64,000 nt of DNA from Strigamia acuminata (GCA_949358305.1 OX442319.1:1922001-1986000), one strand, 5' to 3'; shown: positions 27,497-41,060, counted from the first letter of the stretch. Made by a program: numbers and translations. The notes: generated by a model not told the origin, from the letters alone.

Positions 27497-28792
27497 ATGT
27501 CGGTCAATCCGTGAGTGTCGAAACCTTTAACTCGAAATGTGATTTTTAATTTTTAATTATTTTTAACTTTTCCAGCGGAAGTGGGGTGACAAAATCCCAA
27601 GTTTACCGAACGGTCCGCGAGGAGGAAACACGAACGGTGACCACCAAAACGTCCACTTCGACTCCCAAAACGGCCGCACCGACCTACCAGAGCAAATCGT
27701 TCATTCAAATACAAAAAAATCAGAGCGCGTCGAAGCAGAAGGAAGAAGAAGAAGAAGAGGAAGAAGAAACCGAAACCGAAACCGAATCCGAATCCGAATC
27801 GGAGGACGAAGCAGTCGCAACTCCTCCGGGAGTCAGGTAACGACTCGCTTAATCATTTATTCTATTTATTCTTACATACTTAACGGTGACTCGCGTCTAT
27901 TTTTAGGAAACCAGCATTGCCAGCTGCCCAGCAGAAGCAACCAATCGCGGCTCACGGTCCCACGCAAGCACGTGGAGGCGTTCGGCCGCAACAACAACAA
28001 GTGCAGACACCTCAACAACAACAACAGCCGCCGCAGCAGCAACCGCAACAACACCCACGAAAGACGTTCGATCCGAACCAATTTTACCAGCAAACGCCGC
28101 GTCCAAACAAGCAGTTTCTTGCATCCGTAAACGCGAACGAAGCAGACCGGCTTCTGTACGAACAGGAGCAACTGAGGCAACAAAACCTGCGCAGCGAGTC
28201 GACGCAGTCCGCCGTTTCGCCCAATTGCACGCCGACTTTGTTTCGCAAGCCCCTGTGGCCTCCATCGGACAATCGACAGGTTAACATCTCCCCCGTTTTT
28301 GTTTTTGTTTTTATTTTTATATTTTTATATATTTGCAGTACTTGCCGACGTCCACTCAGAGTATTCACTGGGCCACGGCCAAAGGTAAAGGCCGAAACTC
28401 GTTTTAATGATTCGTTTTATCATATTTGATTGACAGGGTCCACTAAATTCGTTTGGCCGCCGCCGAGACAGTACACGAGCTACGATTACGAGACGTACGA
28501 ACAGGACGGTCCGGTCAAGAGCGTCGAAGCCGAGCAAAAGGCGCGCGAGTTCATGTCGCAATCGGTCGCGCCGGGTCCGCGACGGGTCAATCCTCGCTCT
28601 CCCGGTCGGTTGGCCGCCGAAGCGTGGCAGCCGTACGTTGAAAAATACCGAGACGATTCTTTCGACCCGTGTAGCGTCAATCGACGTCCCACCAAGCGCT
28701 TCGAGGACGTTATCACCTGCTCCAATGCCACTCGTCTTCCACCCACGTATAGAACGCCGCCTGGAACTCAGCACGTGATCCTCAGCTGTTAG
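27497..28792 (+). CDS. Uncharacterised Pro/Gln-rich protein, 349 aa
   Basis: Five coding exons with compatible phases: 27497-27510, 27576-27836, 27907-28279, 28339-28384, 28437-28792. The protein starts MSVNPGSGVTKSQVYRTVRE, then has a Ser/Thr stretch, an acidic run of Glu with TE/SE repeats, a poly-Gln/Pro section, and a better-ordered C-terminal half with YLPTSTQSIHWATAKGSTKF, FVWPPPRQYTSYDYETYEQD and VEKYRDDSFDPCSVNRRPTK. No signal peptide or membrane segment. I do not recognise the family; the conserved-looking C-terminal half suggests a genuine protein. AATAAA is at 28919-28924. Confidence 0.8.
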
Positions 28793-28924
28793 GCGCTTTC
28801 TTTTTATCCGCAACTGGGCGTTTTCCCAATTTTAAAGGTCGTATTGATGAAATCGAGCGATTATTTGTTATTTAGGCACTTGTTTATTAATGCTGTTTGT
28901 TATTGTTAACGAATGAGAAATAAA

Positions 28925-31900
28925 TTATTATTAGATGCTGGTTACATAATGTCATTGTGGAAATTTTATTAAGTAATGTTTTGATGCCAAAAGTTGTCAT
29001 GTTTTATGTCAAATTTGTTAAGTGGGCTTATTTAAATTTTATTGATTCAGAACTTTGAATAATACATCAACATGATAGACTTTGGCTCCATCTAGTGTGT
29101 AAGAACGCGATTACTCCAGGTCAGGAATTTGTTTCATGGAGCCCATCTCCTGCAAGAACCGAAAATTCGCTTGTTCGGGACACTAATTTTATAATTTTGC
29201 TTACAAATTTAAAAGAAAAATATTTTGGGAGCTTTTTTTGTGAGTGCGGGGCCCCGTGTTGAGTCATTGTGCATAAACAATGCAAATGGAATTTTTTATC
29301 AACACTAGATGGGAGAAATTCAACAACAGAACTGAAATAGGCCTCGGCGTTAAGAAAAAGCGCCGATAGACACCAAAAGAAAGGAATTTGCCTAAAACTT
29401 AAAGAAACGGCATGCATAAAGTTTGTGCAAAATATAATAATTTGCGGAATATTTCACAATGCGCAAGAGAAGACAACAACAAGTACTGAACTGGGTTAAA
29501 GTTTATAATGGTTTTCAACGTAAAAACTGCAAAAATAACTCAAGATTATTGGTAAGAAAAAAACAAGTAAGTGGTTTCTGATGAAAAACAGCAGCAGCTT
29601 AATGCCAAAAGAAAAAGAAATCCCTAAGGCACAGTCTAAAATGGTTTTCAATTAAAAGTATTAATTTAATAATTCTGAATGCAACGGTTATTAAAAATGA
29701 ATTCACTATAATTTGATACGAGGAGTGAAATTATTTCATTTGACGCAACTGGCGATATGCACCTTCTGTTTTTACCGATAGATGGCAGAACTAAACAGGA
29801 AAAAATCTGTCACCTCTGTCGCACATTTCAATGCATTTCAAGCAAGTCTCGACAAGATTTTGATTTTATTTATTCATTTATTTATTAAAAACATTTGACA
29901 ATATAGCAATAGTAAAACACACTCACTTGTCAGTGCATACATTTATTTTTAATCGTTTGTGTTAAATAATGATACCCCACCGGACAAAGTTTAGCTGAAC
30001 TAAACTTAACGTAACTCAGGATCATAAACGTAGAAAATAAATATGTCAGCCACAAAAGTTCTTTATTTGGCACTTGATTGATGAAATACGAGACAACAAA
30101 ATTTGCTTTTGATTTATTTGTAATAAAGGAAAGAAGTAATTTGATTTTTACTTGTATTTGGTTGTTTGCCGTTACAACTTGTATGACATTTTTGATGGAA
30201 ATACTTGATGCGCAAAAAAAGGCAAAGCTGATTGAAGTGCAGCTTTGGACCAACCACCTGCGACCTGCAACTCCAGACTCCATCCATTCTCCTTCAATTA
30301 TTGATTTATCTTCCGTTTCTTTCGCTCATCTATAAACAAGACATTGCAATATACCAAAGCTATAAAATAGAAAATTTTTAAACAAAAATTAACATTCGAT
30401 ATTTCCGAGTCAATATTTTAATTATTCAAAAATAAAAGAAGAAAAACGATCTCTTCTCTTTCTGCGATAAGTTTACAGTGATTAAATATTCAAAACTTTA
30501 AAAAAAATTTACGTAAAAAAAAAAAATTAAAAACCGCGCAGTTTATTAAAAATTTCATCACTGAACAAACAAAACGGAACTATGTAGAAATCCAAATCGC
30601 ATTAAAAATTAAAAAAAAAAAAAAATTCGTCCAACTTTATTAAATTTATAATAAAAGTAGTGCAAACTCGGATATCTTTGTCAAACATTGAAATGTCTGT
30701 ACGCTCGTGGCGCATGCAGCGGCTTTAATACATCTGAAAAAGCGAGGCTGCAGTGAATAGAAAAAAGAATGTGCGAATTTCTTTAATCTCTTTGTGCCGG
30801 TTTGAATGAAATGCACAAGGTGCACCGTGGTAACAAGGGGGTGTTCACATTTCCAATTAAAGCGAACGCTATCTATATGTATTGTGCAAACCGCTGTTTG
30901 CATTGGCACGTTCAGTGTCTCGACACCCCTTTCCCCGGGGACGCGCGACCCAATCGTTGGCCAAGATGGCAAATGCACCATCTCATTGTTCCGTCTAAAT
31001 TGAAAGTTCTTTTCTCGAACGAGCCCGCGTTAGTGGATCAATTATCATTTTCAATTACGCTAGTGTCACCTCATGACCCACAATGCGGGACGTGTGACAC
31101 GGGCAAGGGAGGGATGAGAGAGTGAGAGAGAGAGAGGAGCAAGTGAACTCAAGAGTGGCTCTAAAGGCTCTTGTTTTCACATCTCTTGCCGCCATAAACG
31201 TGGCTCGATAACTGGATTTCGAGTGGGAAGAACTGGCAAGGGAAGCGCCATCAACTGCGGGCGACAAGTGGAATTACTGACACCCACAAACACTTCATTC
31301 GCAATAACAGTTTATTTTCTTTCGTATCTACGAAGTTACTGCACTCAAATTGAAATTTGAAATGAATACCGTATTTTCTCTTATTGTGCGCGGGTTTCCA
31401 TTAGATCGCGGGATTCTGTTTACATGCGGGGGGAGTAAAAATGTGTTATTAGTGTTTCGGTTTTCTGTTATATTTATAACGAGGAGCGTTATAATAGAGA
31501 TCTTATAAAAAAATTACCGTACTTCTGAATTATTGGTTGGATAATTGAATTTTTGGTAGAAAAATTGAATTTTTGGTCGGATAAATTGAAATTTTTGCCG
31601 GAAAAACTGAATTTTTTGTCGGAAAAACTGAATTTTTTGTCGGAAAAACTGAATTTTTTGTCGGAAAAACTGAATTTTTTGTCGGAAAAACTGAATTTTT
31701 TGTCGCATAAATTGAATTTTTAGCCGGAAAAATTGAATTTTTAGCCGGAAAAATTAAATTTTTGACCGGAAAAATTAAATTTTTGGCCGGAAAAATTAAA
31801 TTTTTGGCCGGAAAAATTAAATTTTTGGCCGGAAAAATTAAATTTTTGGCCAAAAAATTAAATTTTTGGCCGGAAAAATTAAATTTCTAGCCGGAAAAAT

Positions 31901-34900
31901 TGAATTTTTTCTCAAGAAAAAATTAATTTCTGGGTCTAAAAGTAAATTTTTGCAGTTATTACGCTGGTCTCCATTAGGACTCCGGGTCTCTATTAGAGCG
32001 CGGGGTAAAAAAAATTTGTTTTTGCCAATAGTGCGTGGGTGCACAATACTCTTCAATGAGGGAAAAATCACGATAATTGTTTAAGTCGACTTCATCCACA
32101 TAGAAACATTCACCTTTCCATGTTTAATCCAGAAAGGAATCGCCGAAACAAACATTTTCACATACACAAGTATACAGAAAATTAGATTTTTTTTGAAGCA
32201 GCAATGAGTGTTATTTACTAATCCAAACAAAACCACGATGTAAACAACATGTCTGCACTTGTTTATCCAGCGGAGAAAACTCGACGAGAACAGGTTAATT
32301 GACCACTTTGTTAAACCAATTTGAAAAGAAACGACATGCCAGTTTCCCCTTCGCATTACATCACTTAAACGGACCCATCAACGTCACTTTACGTCAATCA
32401 ACCGTATACTCAACCTTTTCACTCGACCAAGCTAAAACCGCAAAACCTCTCTCAAACTCAAAACACCACCTCTAAACCTCTAAACCCCTAAACCTCAATT
32501 TCCGTTCCGAAATGCAACCGGCGAAGAAGCGAAGCGCTCGCTCGCTCGCTAATGATCCGCTCCAATCCGCCTCGTCCACCACAATTACGCAGAGATGCAT
32601 CTGCACGCGACAAGCCTGCGGGTTCCACCACGAATGCAGTGTCCCTCCAATTGTCCATTACGTCCGATTAAAGTGATGACCCTGACCTATGCTGGAACCA
32701 CAAAGAATAAGTCGTCATGACAACCGCAGAATAGTTACCGCTATGAGATGTCAATGCCAGATGGAGCATAATCGCCATCCCGAGCCAATCCCTCATACTT
32801 CAATCACATTATATATCAACCCCCTCAACATGCAAATCCACTTTATATTCTCAACAAAAAAATATTTAACGAACAAAAAAAAATTTTCTCGAAACAACAA
32901 ATGATTGTATTTCTATTATTTATTGCAATAATGCGTTTGCGAGCTTGTCCCGCTTTCCCGCCCTGTCGTTTAGTTCGCATTATGCGTTGGAGCGTGTGTT
33001 TCCTTTCTCCCTTCTCTTTACACAAACCCTCCACCTTCTTTTCGGGTCTGCAGACTCTGCACCGACCAAACCATGGCGTCGCCTGCTGGTCTTTTCAGAC
33101 GTACAAGGGGAGTTTCCCACATTCCTCACAGATTTTTAGCTACCCGTACCCGCACTTCGATTCGCGACCCCGCCCACGCGTCTCACCCATCAAACGAACA
33201 AACTGCTTTTAATCCCTTTGCCGACCGCCACCTTTTCACACCATTACCCCTCCCGTCCCTTCCCTTTGCCACCCTTACACGGAAATCCAGCAACCCCTTC
33301 ACCCACAGAACGAGATATTTCAAGATATCACCCTTCGCTGTGAGTCCACCCGCCGCCCTCCCCTTAAACCCATCTCATCCCCCCTATCTCGAGTGTTTTG
33401 CAACAACTTGAACGGATGATTTATGTTTGACGTGTCCTGCGGGCCACAGATGGGCAGCGACAGCGAGCGCCATTACGAGAAATACTCTGTAGGCGCTGGA
33501 AATATATATATGAGAGCAGGTTTGTTTCCCTTGTAACCTTCGGCACACAGCGGACACACACACTCCCCTTGCTGCCTCCGAAAAGGACTGTGAGACTTAT
33601 TTCCTCTTGTGTCCTTAAAGGACTGTAGGGGATTTGACACAAAGGAAGCTTCAAATGAATACGTATTCGTCAAAACATGGAAGGAACGAGTGAGGTGGGA
33701 TGACCACACCCAACCCGAGGTTTTCAAGCGTATGTGGCGACAGTTTGAGCAGAAAATCAGTTTGAATCAATTTAAAGGATCATCGGATCGGGATTGTGTG
33801 TGAAGAGCGCAAAAGTAGACAATTAAAAAGACCGAAAACCCAACTACGGTGAAATGGGTGGTTGGTTTTAGATTTAAATATTTCCGAGACAACAAACGAT
33901 GGGAATTTATTTTCTAAATATTTCGTTGTGAATTACAGTTTGTGGAAATATTTTTCAAAAAGGCAATTTTTGTAACCGTGTTAGATAAAAAGAAATCGTG
34001 TAAAAACGAAATTGAATTCATTTATCTCGAAAAAAAATTAAAATTAAAATTAAAATTAAAAGAAAACATTTGTTTTCCAAAACATATTACATTTTCCCTC
34101 GTAAGTTAGATAAGGTGTAGGGATGATGAAATTGAAGGTTTTAGTTCCCTCCCCTTTCTTTTCCTTTTCGTTAAGTCTCTTGACCAAGTGTTGGGTTTCG
34201 ACTTGTCGACGGGTTTAATTGGCGCTAACCGGACTAGTATATCGCGTTGCAGCACGCGTGTGGGACGAGGTGCAACACGAGATGGGAAGGAAATGCAAGA
34301 TGGGAAAAGGAGGGTGACTAACAACTGCCGGCGTCTTGGTCTTTCTTTCATTCTTTGTCAACTGGTTTTGATTGCGTCATCGTTTTCGTTTTCCCTAGAC
34401 GAGCTATCGAACTAATGCTACGGAACGAATTCGTCCGCGTTCCATATGGAAGACGGTAAACCCTTGGGACTCGAGGTGGGGAAGCGGAGAAAAGGAGGAT
34501 GAAAGAGGGGCAGGGAGGAGCGAACGGGACGCTTGATGGACCCGAGTTATTGTATTCGTAATCCCCGATCGAGGGTGGAAAACGCCATAATGGCGAACAT
34601 GTAGAAAACGCACCCCTCATCTCGTCTCCATCTTGTTCCGTTTGACAGTCTTTTGTTGCACCGTCATGTATAACAGAGTGGCCAACAGGGACTTGTCGAA
34701 TTAAATATTCATGCATTCGCTTCTTAATACCACCCACACTGCACCGCGCCTCTTTCGTTTTCCCCTTTGGGACGCAATCGAATAAACCAACTCATTGTTT
34801 GTCGTTTGATACGGCGTTCGCCGATATTGCTCGAGGGACCCCATCAGTGGGCGTCGATTAAATTGCGTTTGGGGTTGGGGGCGCCACTAATTTCGTGGTC

Positions 34901-37900
34901 AATTGACGGAGCGGCGACAAATTAGCTCCAATCTGTGCACGACTGGGAGCGAAGAGACATCGACGCGTGTAGTGACTGATTGAACCGAACAAAACCGAAC
35001 AGAAGCGAATAGAACCGAAGCGAAATAAATAGCGAGTCGTCAAATAGTTTAAGTCTCGTCTAACTCAGTGAGGCTTTTTAGTGATTAGCCTTGACTGGTT
35101 CTCCATGAAACGAGATTAGATGGATGCTGAGAAGGGGCGCGCATTGTTCGCTCCGTCCACAAATCCGCACCCTAAAGCGGACAAAGACGCGAGCGAGTCG
35201 CAATGGCGAGTGGAGGAGAAGGAAGGAAGGCGCACAATTAAAACGTACACGTGCAACAAACGTCGAAACGGAAGTGTCTGATGACGAGGGAGGGGTTTCG
35301 ATTGTGCGCGCACAAATTGCCAACTTCGCACGTGCGGACAATACGTCATTTCCGTGATTCCATTATATAGGATTCGGAGTCCCCCTCGCGCACTCAACAC
35401 CAGAGTTATTATTATCCAACGCAATAATGCTTTGGAATTGTTTGTGTGCTTTGCACGATGCATTTCTTTCCGACAATTTGTTTTAATTAAAATTAATTGA
35501 ACGTTAAAAATCATTTTTTTCTATTTAAAATTGTATTTGCATTATTGAAATACTTTGAAACTTGTGTCTTAAATGTTTTTCGAGTGTACTTTGGACCATC
35601 AAATGTGAATGTACAAAATCATGAAAGAAATTCAAAAGTTAATTTTTTAATATTATAAAAGCATTCTATCAATTTTTACAATCCAAATATAAATTAATAA
35701 TAATTTCTAAATGCAGGTGGCATGACAATGAAATGCAGATGGAATTTGAAGGGCCGACGCGTTGTTAAAAGCTGTGAAATGCAAGTTGATGGGGGTCATG
35801 CGAGCAATGGCTCTCTTGGCTGCGAACGCGGGTTATAAGCACCATTATTGATGCCGCCTTTTGTGCCTTCAGAGATGTTGTATTGCACAATTACAATTTC
35901 TCCCTTTATGTATCATCCGTGAAAAGCAAAAAACTTTATTTCGTCCGTTTTGTTCACTTAAACCTCGCGGATTAGCCCCGACATTGATCTTAAGCACGAG
36001 GCAAAAACGTGCGCGCTGTGTTTAAGAATCGATTTAATCCTCAAGAAAAAGTATTTACACCTGGAGGAAATGATTATTCTTTTCTTCCGAGAAGAGAACG
36101 AGGGGGTGGGGTGGGGTGGGGTGGGGGTTAGGTAGTGAACCCAGATTGGTGCATTAACCCAATGAAAAATTATTGAAACGCTTAAGATGATTTGATTAAA
36201 CGGCTCACCTCGATGTATGGAAAAACGTGCACATCGCCATCGAGATGAACATCTCGTTGCTCGTTGGCCCCTCCTCGAACTTGCACTGTCTCTTGTCAGC
36301 TGTGCCCATAGAAAAGCCAATTTCCCGCCCTCCCGACCTCATCGACCAATGCGAAAAGGGTCACATGATGGGGATTCTTTGCGCGTCACGCTCTGCCATT
36401 GGTGCACGAGTTTAATGGACGTGAGAGACGTCGTATTGGTATTTTGGCGGCTGGCGTGTTTGGCCCAGGATCAAGTGAGCAAAGGCCTGGCGCGTGAACA
36501 TCGCCTTCGTACTTCTTTTCCCCTTCGCTCGTCCTTCGCAGCCACAGCCCCGAGCCAAGTCCAAAGCCTATAGCACAAAACAAAGTATTTGCAAGCAAGG
36601 AAGAAGAAAAAATAGGGGAGAGAGAGACAGAAGAAGAAGAAACAAATCTTGAACTTGAGTAGAAGATGATTGGAGACTGCTGTTAAAAGAAGTTGAAAGG
36701 ATCTCCACATCTGGGATATTCCGTTTTGGAAATTCAGGTATTTCTTATTTTTTCATTTTTTAGCATATTTTCTCAATTTATTTTTAAATGTACGGATATA
36801 TCAGAGGAAAAATGTGGAATAATTGATTATAGACAATTTAGAAGTATACGTAAGAGTTAAAATTGATTTTTTCTTTCGAATAAGCCGAATGTAAAGGCAT
36901 GGAATTATAATTTTTATAAATTTAGTATAGATTTAGTAAATTGATTTGGGAATTTTAGGCTAAATAAAAATTTAATCACTTGTGCAGCAGCACTAAATTA
37001 CTGTTTAAAGCGCTAAAAATTAATTTGAATTGATTAACTGCAATAATTCAAAAGATGAAACAGTTTAATTTTGTATTTATTCATTTATAAAATACTAGGC
37101 ACATTCATAAACTAATTTAAAATTGTCTAAATGCAAAATTTAATGCGCATAATTATACATTACTGAGACTGGTTAAAACTAAACCAAATTGCACATCGAC
37201 CGATAAATAGTTTTCAATTTTTCGATCCCAAAAAATCTTGTAAATAAGTAATGTAGCTGTGCGACGTTTGCGTGTTAACATCGATGTACTTTTTGTTTAC
37301 ATTTTATTATACATCCAGTCCTATAATTTATTGCCTTACGTGAGGTATTACAAGTATATAGAGCCATGAGCTAAGCACTTTTTAAACTTCAAAAAAGCCA
37401 AGTAAAAATGTAGAATAGCTTTAAAAAATAATTTCTACGCAATAAAACGGAACAAGCAATAAAATGGAAAAGAAAAAGAGTCGATTTTTAATTCAGAGCT
37501 ATTAGATTTACATCTACATGTTTATCCGTTTTAAAATTTTCTTCTTGATAAACATTTATTTGATTATAGAATTCAGAATTCAAGCGCCATAGCCGGCACA
37601 GTCGCCAAGTTTAATTGTTTAATGGTGACGATATTATTCCCAAGGTGATGGCAAAAGCGCTTGAAAAATGGTTCGATTCAGATTACATTACGAGATTAAC
37701 TTGAAAGCGGAGTAGACAAACAAGTGAAACAAATGCACAACACGAATGCCATTTCGGGTCTGCCTTCACAACCTGTTTTTTTCATTATTATTATTATTAT
37801 CATCATCAACAAAAAAATTAAAAATCAAACAAATTGCCAATAAAAAGCAAAGAAAAATAAACCATTTGCTACCAGATGCTATTTTCTCCGTCGTTGCCAT

Positions 37901-38428
37901 GGCAATTTGTCATTATTTCTTTATAATTTCGTTTTTTTCGTCGAATATTTTTCATTTCCAATTCTATTTTCACCTCGATAAATACAAGCAGCGCCCACTT
38001 TTGCATACACAAAACGCAGAAAATGTCTCCTAGCGACGAAATAAAAAAAGAAATGCGAGTGAGAAGAATAAACGACGCGAGCTCGGGGAGTTGTTAATTG
38101 GGGCGATAAGGGGCTTGCAATGCGTTTCCTACGCTTTTTCTCCTTATTAGCATGGGTGCCTAATTGGGCCCGGCACGTCAACACAGCCATTTCTCGCTCC
38201 CAATACTCAAAGGTATCCAAAGAATTTGCATCGATGAGCAAGCCAGCTGCTTCCACTCTCATCCAGCACTCGAAAGCAAAGCGCGGTTTATGCCGTGTCC
38301 ATTCACGCTCAGATTCATTTCCTGATTTAATCCGATACCTTTAATATTGATCAAACGAAACGAATCAAAACGAAAAACAATAAATCTTTTTAACTTTTTT
38401 CAAAAAATCATTTTGTCGATTCTCGTAG
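28925..38428. other. Gene-poor 9.5 kb, possible regulatory domain
   Basis: No gene could be supported. Parts have balanced composition with homeodomain-type TTAATTAAAATTAATTGA (35481-35498) and other non-repetitive stretches (30.8-31.2, 34.8-35.4, 35.7-36.6 kb) that look less decayed than neighbouring AT-rich DNA. This fits cis-regulatory DNA of the probable developmental gene at 38.4 kb, by inference only. The 31.4-32.1 kb part is a repeat. Confidence 0.4.
31376..32081. mobile_element. Inverted-end repeat with internal minisatellite
   Basis: The left end CCGTATTTTCTCTTATTGTG with GCGCGGGTTTCCATTAGATC is mirrored at the right by ATAGTGCGTGGGTGCACAAT and GAGGGAAAAATCACGAT. The middle (31530-31920) is a 16-18-bp minisatellite of GGAAAAATTGAATTTTTGTC type. 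A related end sequence occurs at 46.39-46.94 kb. Confidence 0.6.
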
Positions 38429-38836
38429 ATTTCCACCATGCACCGCACGTCGACCAATTCGGAGAGATGTTCGCCGCCAACTACAACCGCTTCCTCGGCG
38501 CCCGGCACGAGCGCTTCCCCGAATGCCCTGACGTTTTCAATCGCCCGAATCATGGCGCCCAGTCCCGTTAGTCGCCCGCACCCGCCGCCGCGCATTTGTC
38601 CCGTGATTCCACCGGTGGTTTCGCCGCTCTTGGGCCTACACGTTCCCGCCGTTTACTCCACGGACGACTCGGGATTCCAACTCTACACGCAATGTCGGCC
38701 GGACGAACTTCTCCGCCACTACCCGTTGTTCTACCTGCCCGTGACTCCGAACTTAGGCCACATCCCGACCGCAACGCTGCAGCCGGGGTCCGCTTTCAAC
38801 AGAGTGAACGAACACCTCATCTTCCCCCGAGTTCCG
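38429..38836 (+). CDS. eh1-motif transcription factor N-terminal exon, probably FEZF/earmuff, cut by gap
   Basis: After a TCTCGTAG acceptor the frame ISTMHRTSTNSER stays open to the gap at 38837. It contains ALTFSIARIMAPSP, an engrailed-homology-1 motif that recruits Groucho. The exact F-S-I-x-R-I-M-A form near the N-terminus, followed by a CPVIPPVV-like segment, is what FEZF proteins show. No C2H2 fingers are present in the window, so they must fall in the gap or be missing; the identification therefore rests on a short motif. AATAAA at 39045-39050, just after the gap, could be the gene's polyadenylation signal. Other eh1-containing factors remain possible. Confidence 0.5.
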
Positions 38837-39036
38837 NNNNNNNNNNNNNNNNNNNNNNNNNNNNNNNNNNNNNNNNNNNNNNNNNNNNNNNNNNNNNNNN
38901 NNNNNNNNNNNNNNNNNNNNNNNNNNNNNNNNNNNNNNNNNNNNNNNNNNNNNNNNNNNNNNNNNNNNNNNNNNNNNNNNNNNNNNNNNNNNNNNNNNNN
39001 NNNNNNNNNNNNNNNNNNNNNNNNNNNNNNNNNNNN
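38837..39036. other. Assembly gap (200 N)
   Basis: Exactly 200 Ns, a round number suggesting a placeholder of unknown true length. It removes the 3' part of the eh1 gene. Confidence 1.
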
Positions 39037-39086
39037 GAACAGCAAATAAAGTTTTGTTCCTTTAGGCGCACCCCCTCCCCCCCCCC

Positions 39087-39648
39087 CTAATACTCCATCG
39101 AACCATCACTGTCGTTGATAGTCTTTCCGGCATCCTTTCCCCTCCCGTCGCAATCTTCTTCTCCATCGCCTTCGCTTTCCTCCTCCTCTTCGATCTTCTC
39201 CAGGCGCTCTCGCCACCTCGCTTCCATACCCAACACAACTCTCTCCATTTTTGCCATCATCTCCTCGAATCCTTTTGCCACCGTCTTCTCGATCCTCCCC
39301 ATCCTTTTCATCACCGCCTTCTCAATCTTGTCCGCAACTATTCTCTCCACCTTCCTGGCACCTGGTGTCCTTGGTGTCAAGAGCGACCTCTGAAAAACGA
39401 GGAAAGAGAATTAACGAATACACAAATAAATAGGTGGGCGAAAATTTTGATAGAATACTGACCCTTCTTCTTTTTGCGGGAGTGCCCGCTTTCTTCGAAT
39501 CCACCGAGCGACGTTTATTAGACGCCCCGGAACAAATGATCGTCGACGGCGGCGGGGAACAACTGATCGTCGACGGCGGCGACGTATAGTCGACGCACTG
39601 CAAAATGGAGACAGGAGACGACATGGTGGATTCCATTTTTTCTTCCAT
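39087..39648 (-). CDS. Uncharacterised 162-aa basic/coiled-coil protein
   Basis: Two exons, 39648-39463 and 39389-39087, phase 0, GT-AG. The first exon encodes a Ser/Pro/Thr segment with duplicated SPPSTI, then a basic nuclear-localisation-like GTPAKRRR. The second begins RSLLTPRTPGARKVER and is a heptad-rich, probably coiled-coil helix (ADKIEKAVMKRMGRIEKTV), then a Glu/Asp tail ending SMEY. No known family recognised. Its style (short acidic/basic exons, minus strand) resembles the neighbouring family but no direct homology was seen. Confidence 0.65.
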
Positions 39649-39994
39649 GAAAAAAAAAAAAATAAAAAAAAAAAAGTAATAAAGTGAAAACAAAACACGC
39701 GGGATTATGGTTTTAATGTCGGGAACCTGGAAATCGAGACGCCATTTTTGTCAACGAAACGTTATATTTTATTACATTTCAATGACGAGAATGGCCACTT
39801 TTGACTGACTAAAAAATTGATAAAAACGATAATTTATGACGAAAAGAAAAAGAAAGAAAAGACGCTATTCCGGTACTGGGAACCGGGAATTCCCGAAAAA
39901 AGAGAAAACGAAAACCCCGCGCGAGACGTTAAACTCAATATCGCTTGGTTTCTGTTGGCGGCGACAACAACAACGTGGGGCGGAAAAATAAAAA

Positions 39995-40108
39995 ATGGCT
40001 ACGCGCGTGGCTCGCCAAATTCCACGTGGATATGCGTTTGGGCGCGTGTTTGGACGTGCATTTAGGAGTGCGGGTGGGCGAGTTTTGTGTGTGTATGTGT
40101 GTATGTGA
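39995..40108 (+). CDS. Possible small Arg/Gly-rich ORF
   Basis: AAAAATGGCTACG opens 37 codons (MATRVARQIPRGYAFGRVFG) before TGA. No homologue recognised and no splicing evidence; it may be chance in GC-rich DNA. Confidence 0.2.
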   Translation: MATRVARQIPRGYAFGRVFGRAFRSAGGRVLCVYVCM

Positions 40109-40975
40109 ATATGTGAAATGGTTAACTTACCTTTTAACGTTCTCACACGGTTGGTCGACAGTGAGCGAGTGTGAGCAAGTGAGTGGTTGAGTCCACGCGA
40201 CAGATGGCGGCAACGGCCAAACTTATTTATTTATTTTATTTTATTTTATTTTATTTTATTTTTTTTTTCTTTTTCTTTTTCTTTTAATTAATTAATTTAT
40301 CAATTATTTTAATAATTCACCAATAAATATTTTTTCTTTAATTTTCACCCATTTTATTTTTCAAACACGCGCGGTTGTATACGCGCGACGCTAGCGACGC
40401 GTTTAACCCGGTGTCGGAACCATTAACCACAGCGAAGCAAACGAAGCATCATTGGCATCCCGGTATCGCACCTCGACTCGCGCATTTACCGTAAGTAAAC
40501 AATCGATTGTTTCCGGAGGGAATTTGTCCGAATTGAATCAATTCGGCAATTTATCGATCGAGGGTTTGAACAATTGTTCGATAGACGAATTTGAGGAGGA
40601 GCGAACAAACAAACAAACAAATAATTAGACAGACGGGCGCGATGAAGCGTAGCGAGTGTTTCTCGCCTCCGTGTTGACGGAACGCGACATACATACCAGA
40701 TTTCGGCAACAACTGTGGCACAATAACTCGAAAACCAACGTCCAATCTAGCCTGACCGAACAACGCAAAACAAAACACTACAAAATCAATCAAAATAACA
40801 AACAAATAGACGGTAAATTTAAAAATTCAAAACAGAATTTCCAATTTCAAGTTGTTAAATCATCCTCGGTGCAGTGTTATTGCCGACATCGGGTTTATAT
40901 GTTCCGTCAACATGCATCCCAGCTTCGACTCAAGTTTCTTCTCCGCTTATTTCGTTCAACTTTTATTATCTTTTA

Positions 40976-40980
40976 TCTAT

Positions 40981-41035
<55 letters not shown>
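40976..41035. repeat. (TTTA)n microsatellite
   Basis: About fourteen TTTA units immediately upstream of the Ala-rich gene, probably in its 5' intron. Confidence 0.95.
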
Positions 41036-41037
<2 letters not shown>

Positions 41038-41060
41038 TTTTTTATATTTTTGTTTCCTAG

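Noticed and set aside
30078-30335. 85-codon frame with a hydrophobic stretch
   Set aside because: No splice or homology support, and a competing antisense frame; not distinguishable from chance.
31514-31853. Repetitive frames over the 31.5-kb minisatellite
   Set aside because: Same reason: artefact of an 18-bp-type repeat.
36208-36299. Possible minus-strand exon (acceptor and donor present, reads DKRQCKFEEGPTSNEMF)
   Set aside because: No neighbouring exon could be joined in phase and no family recognised.
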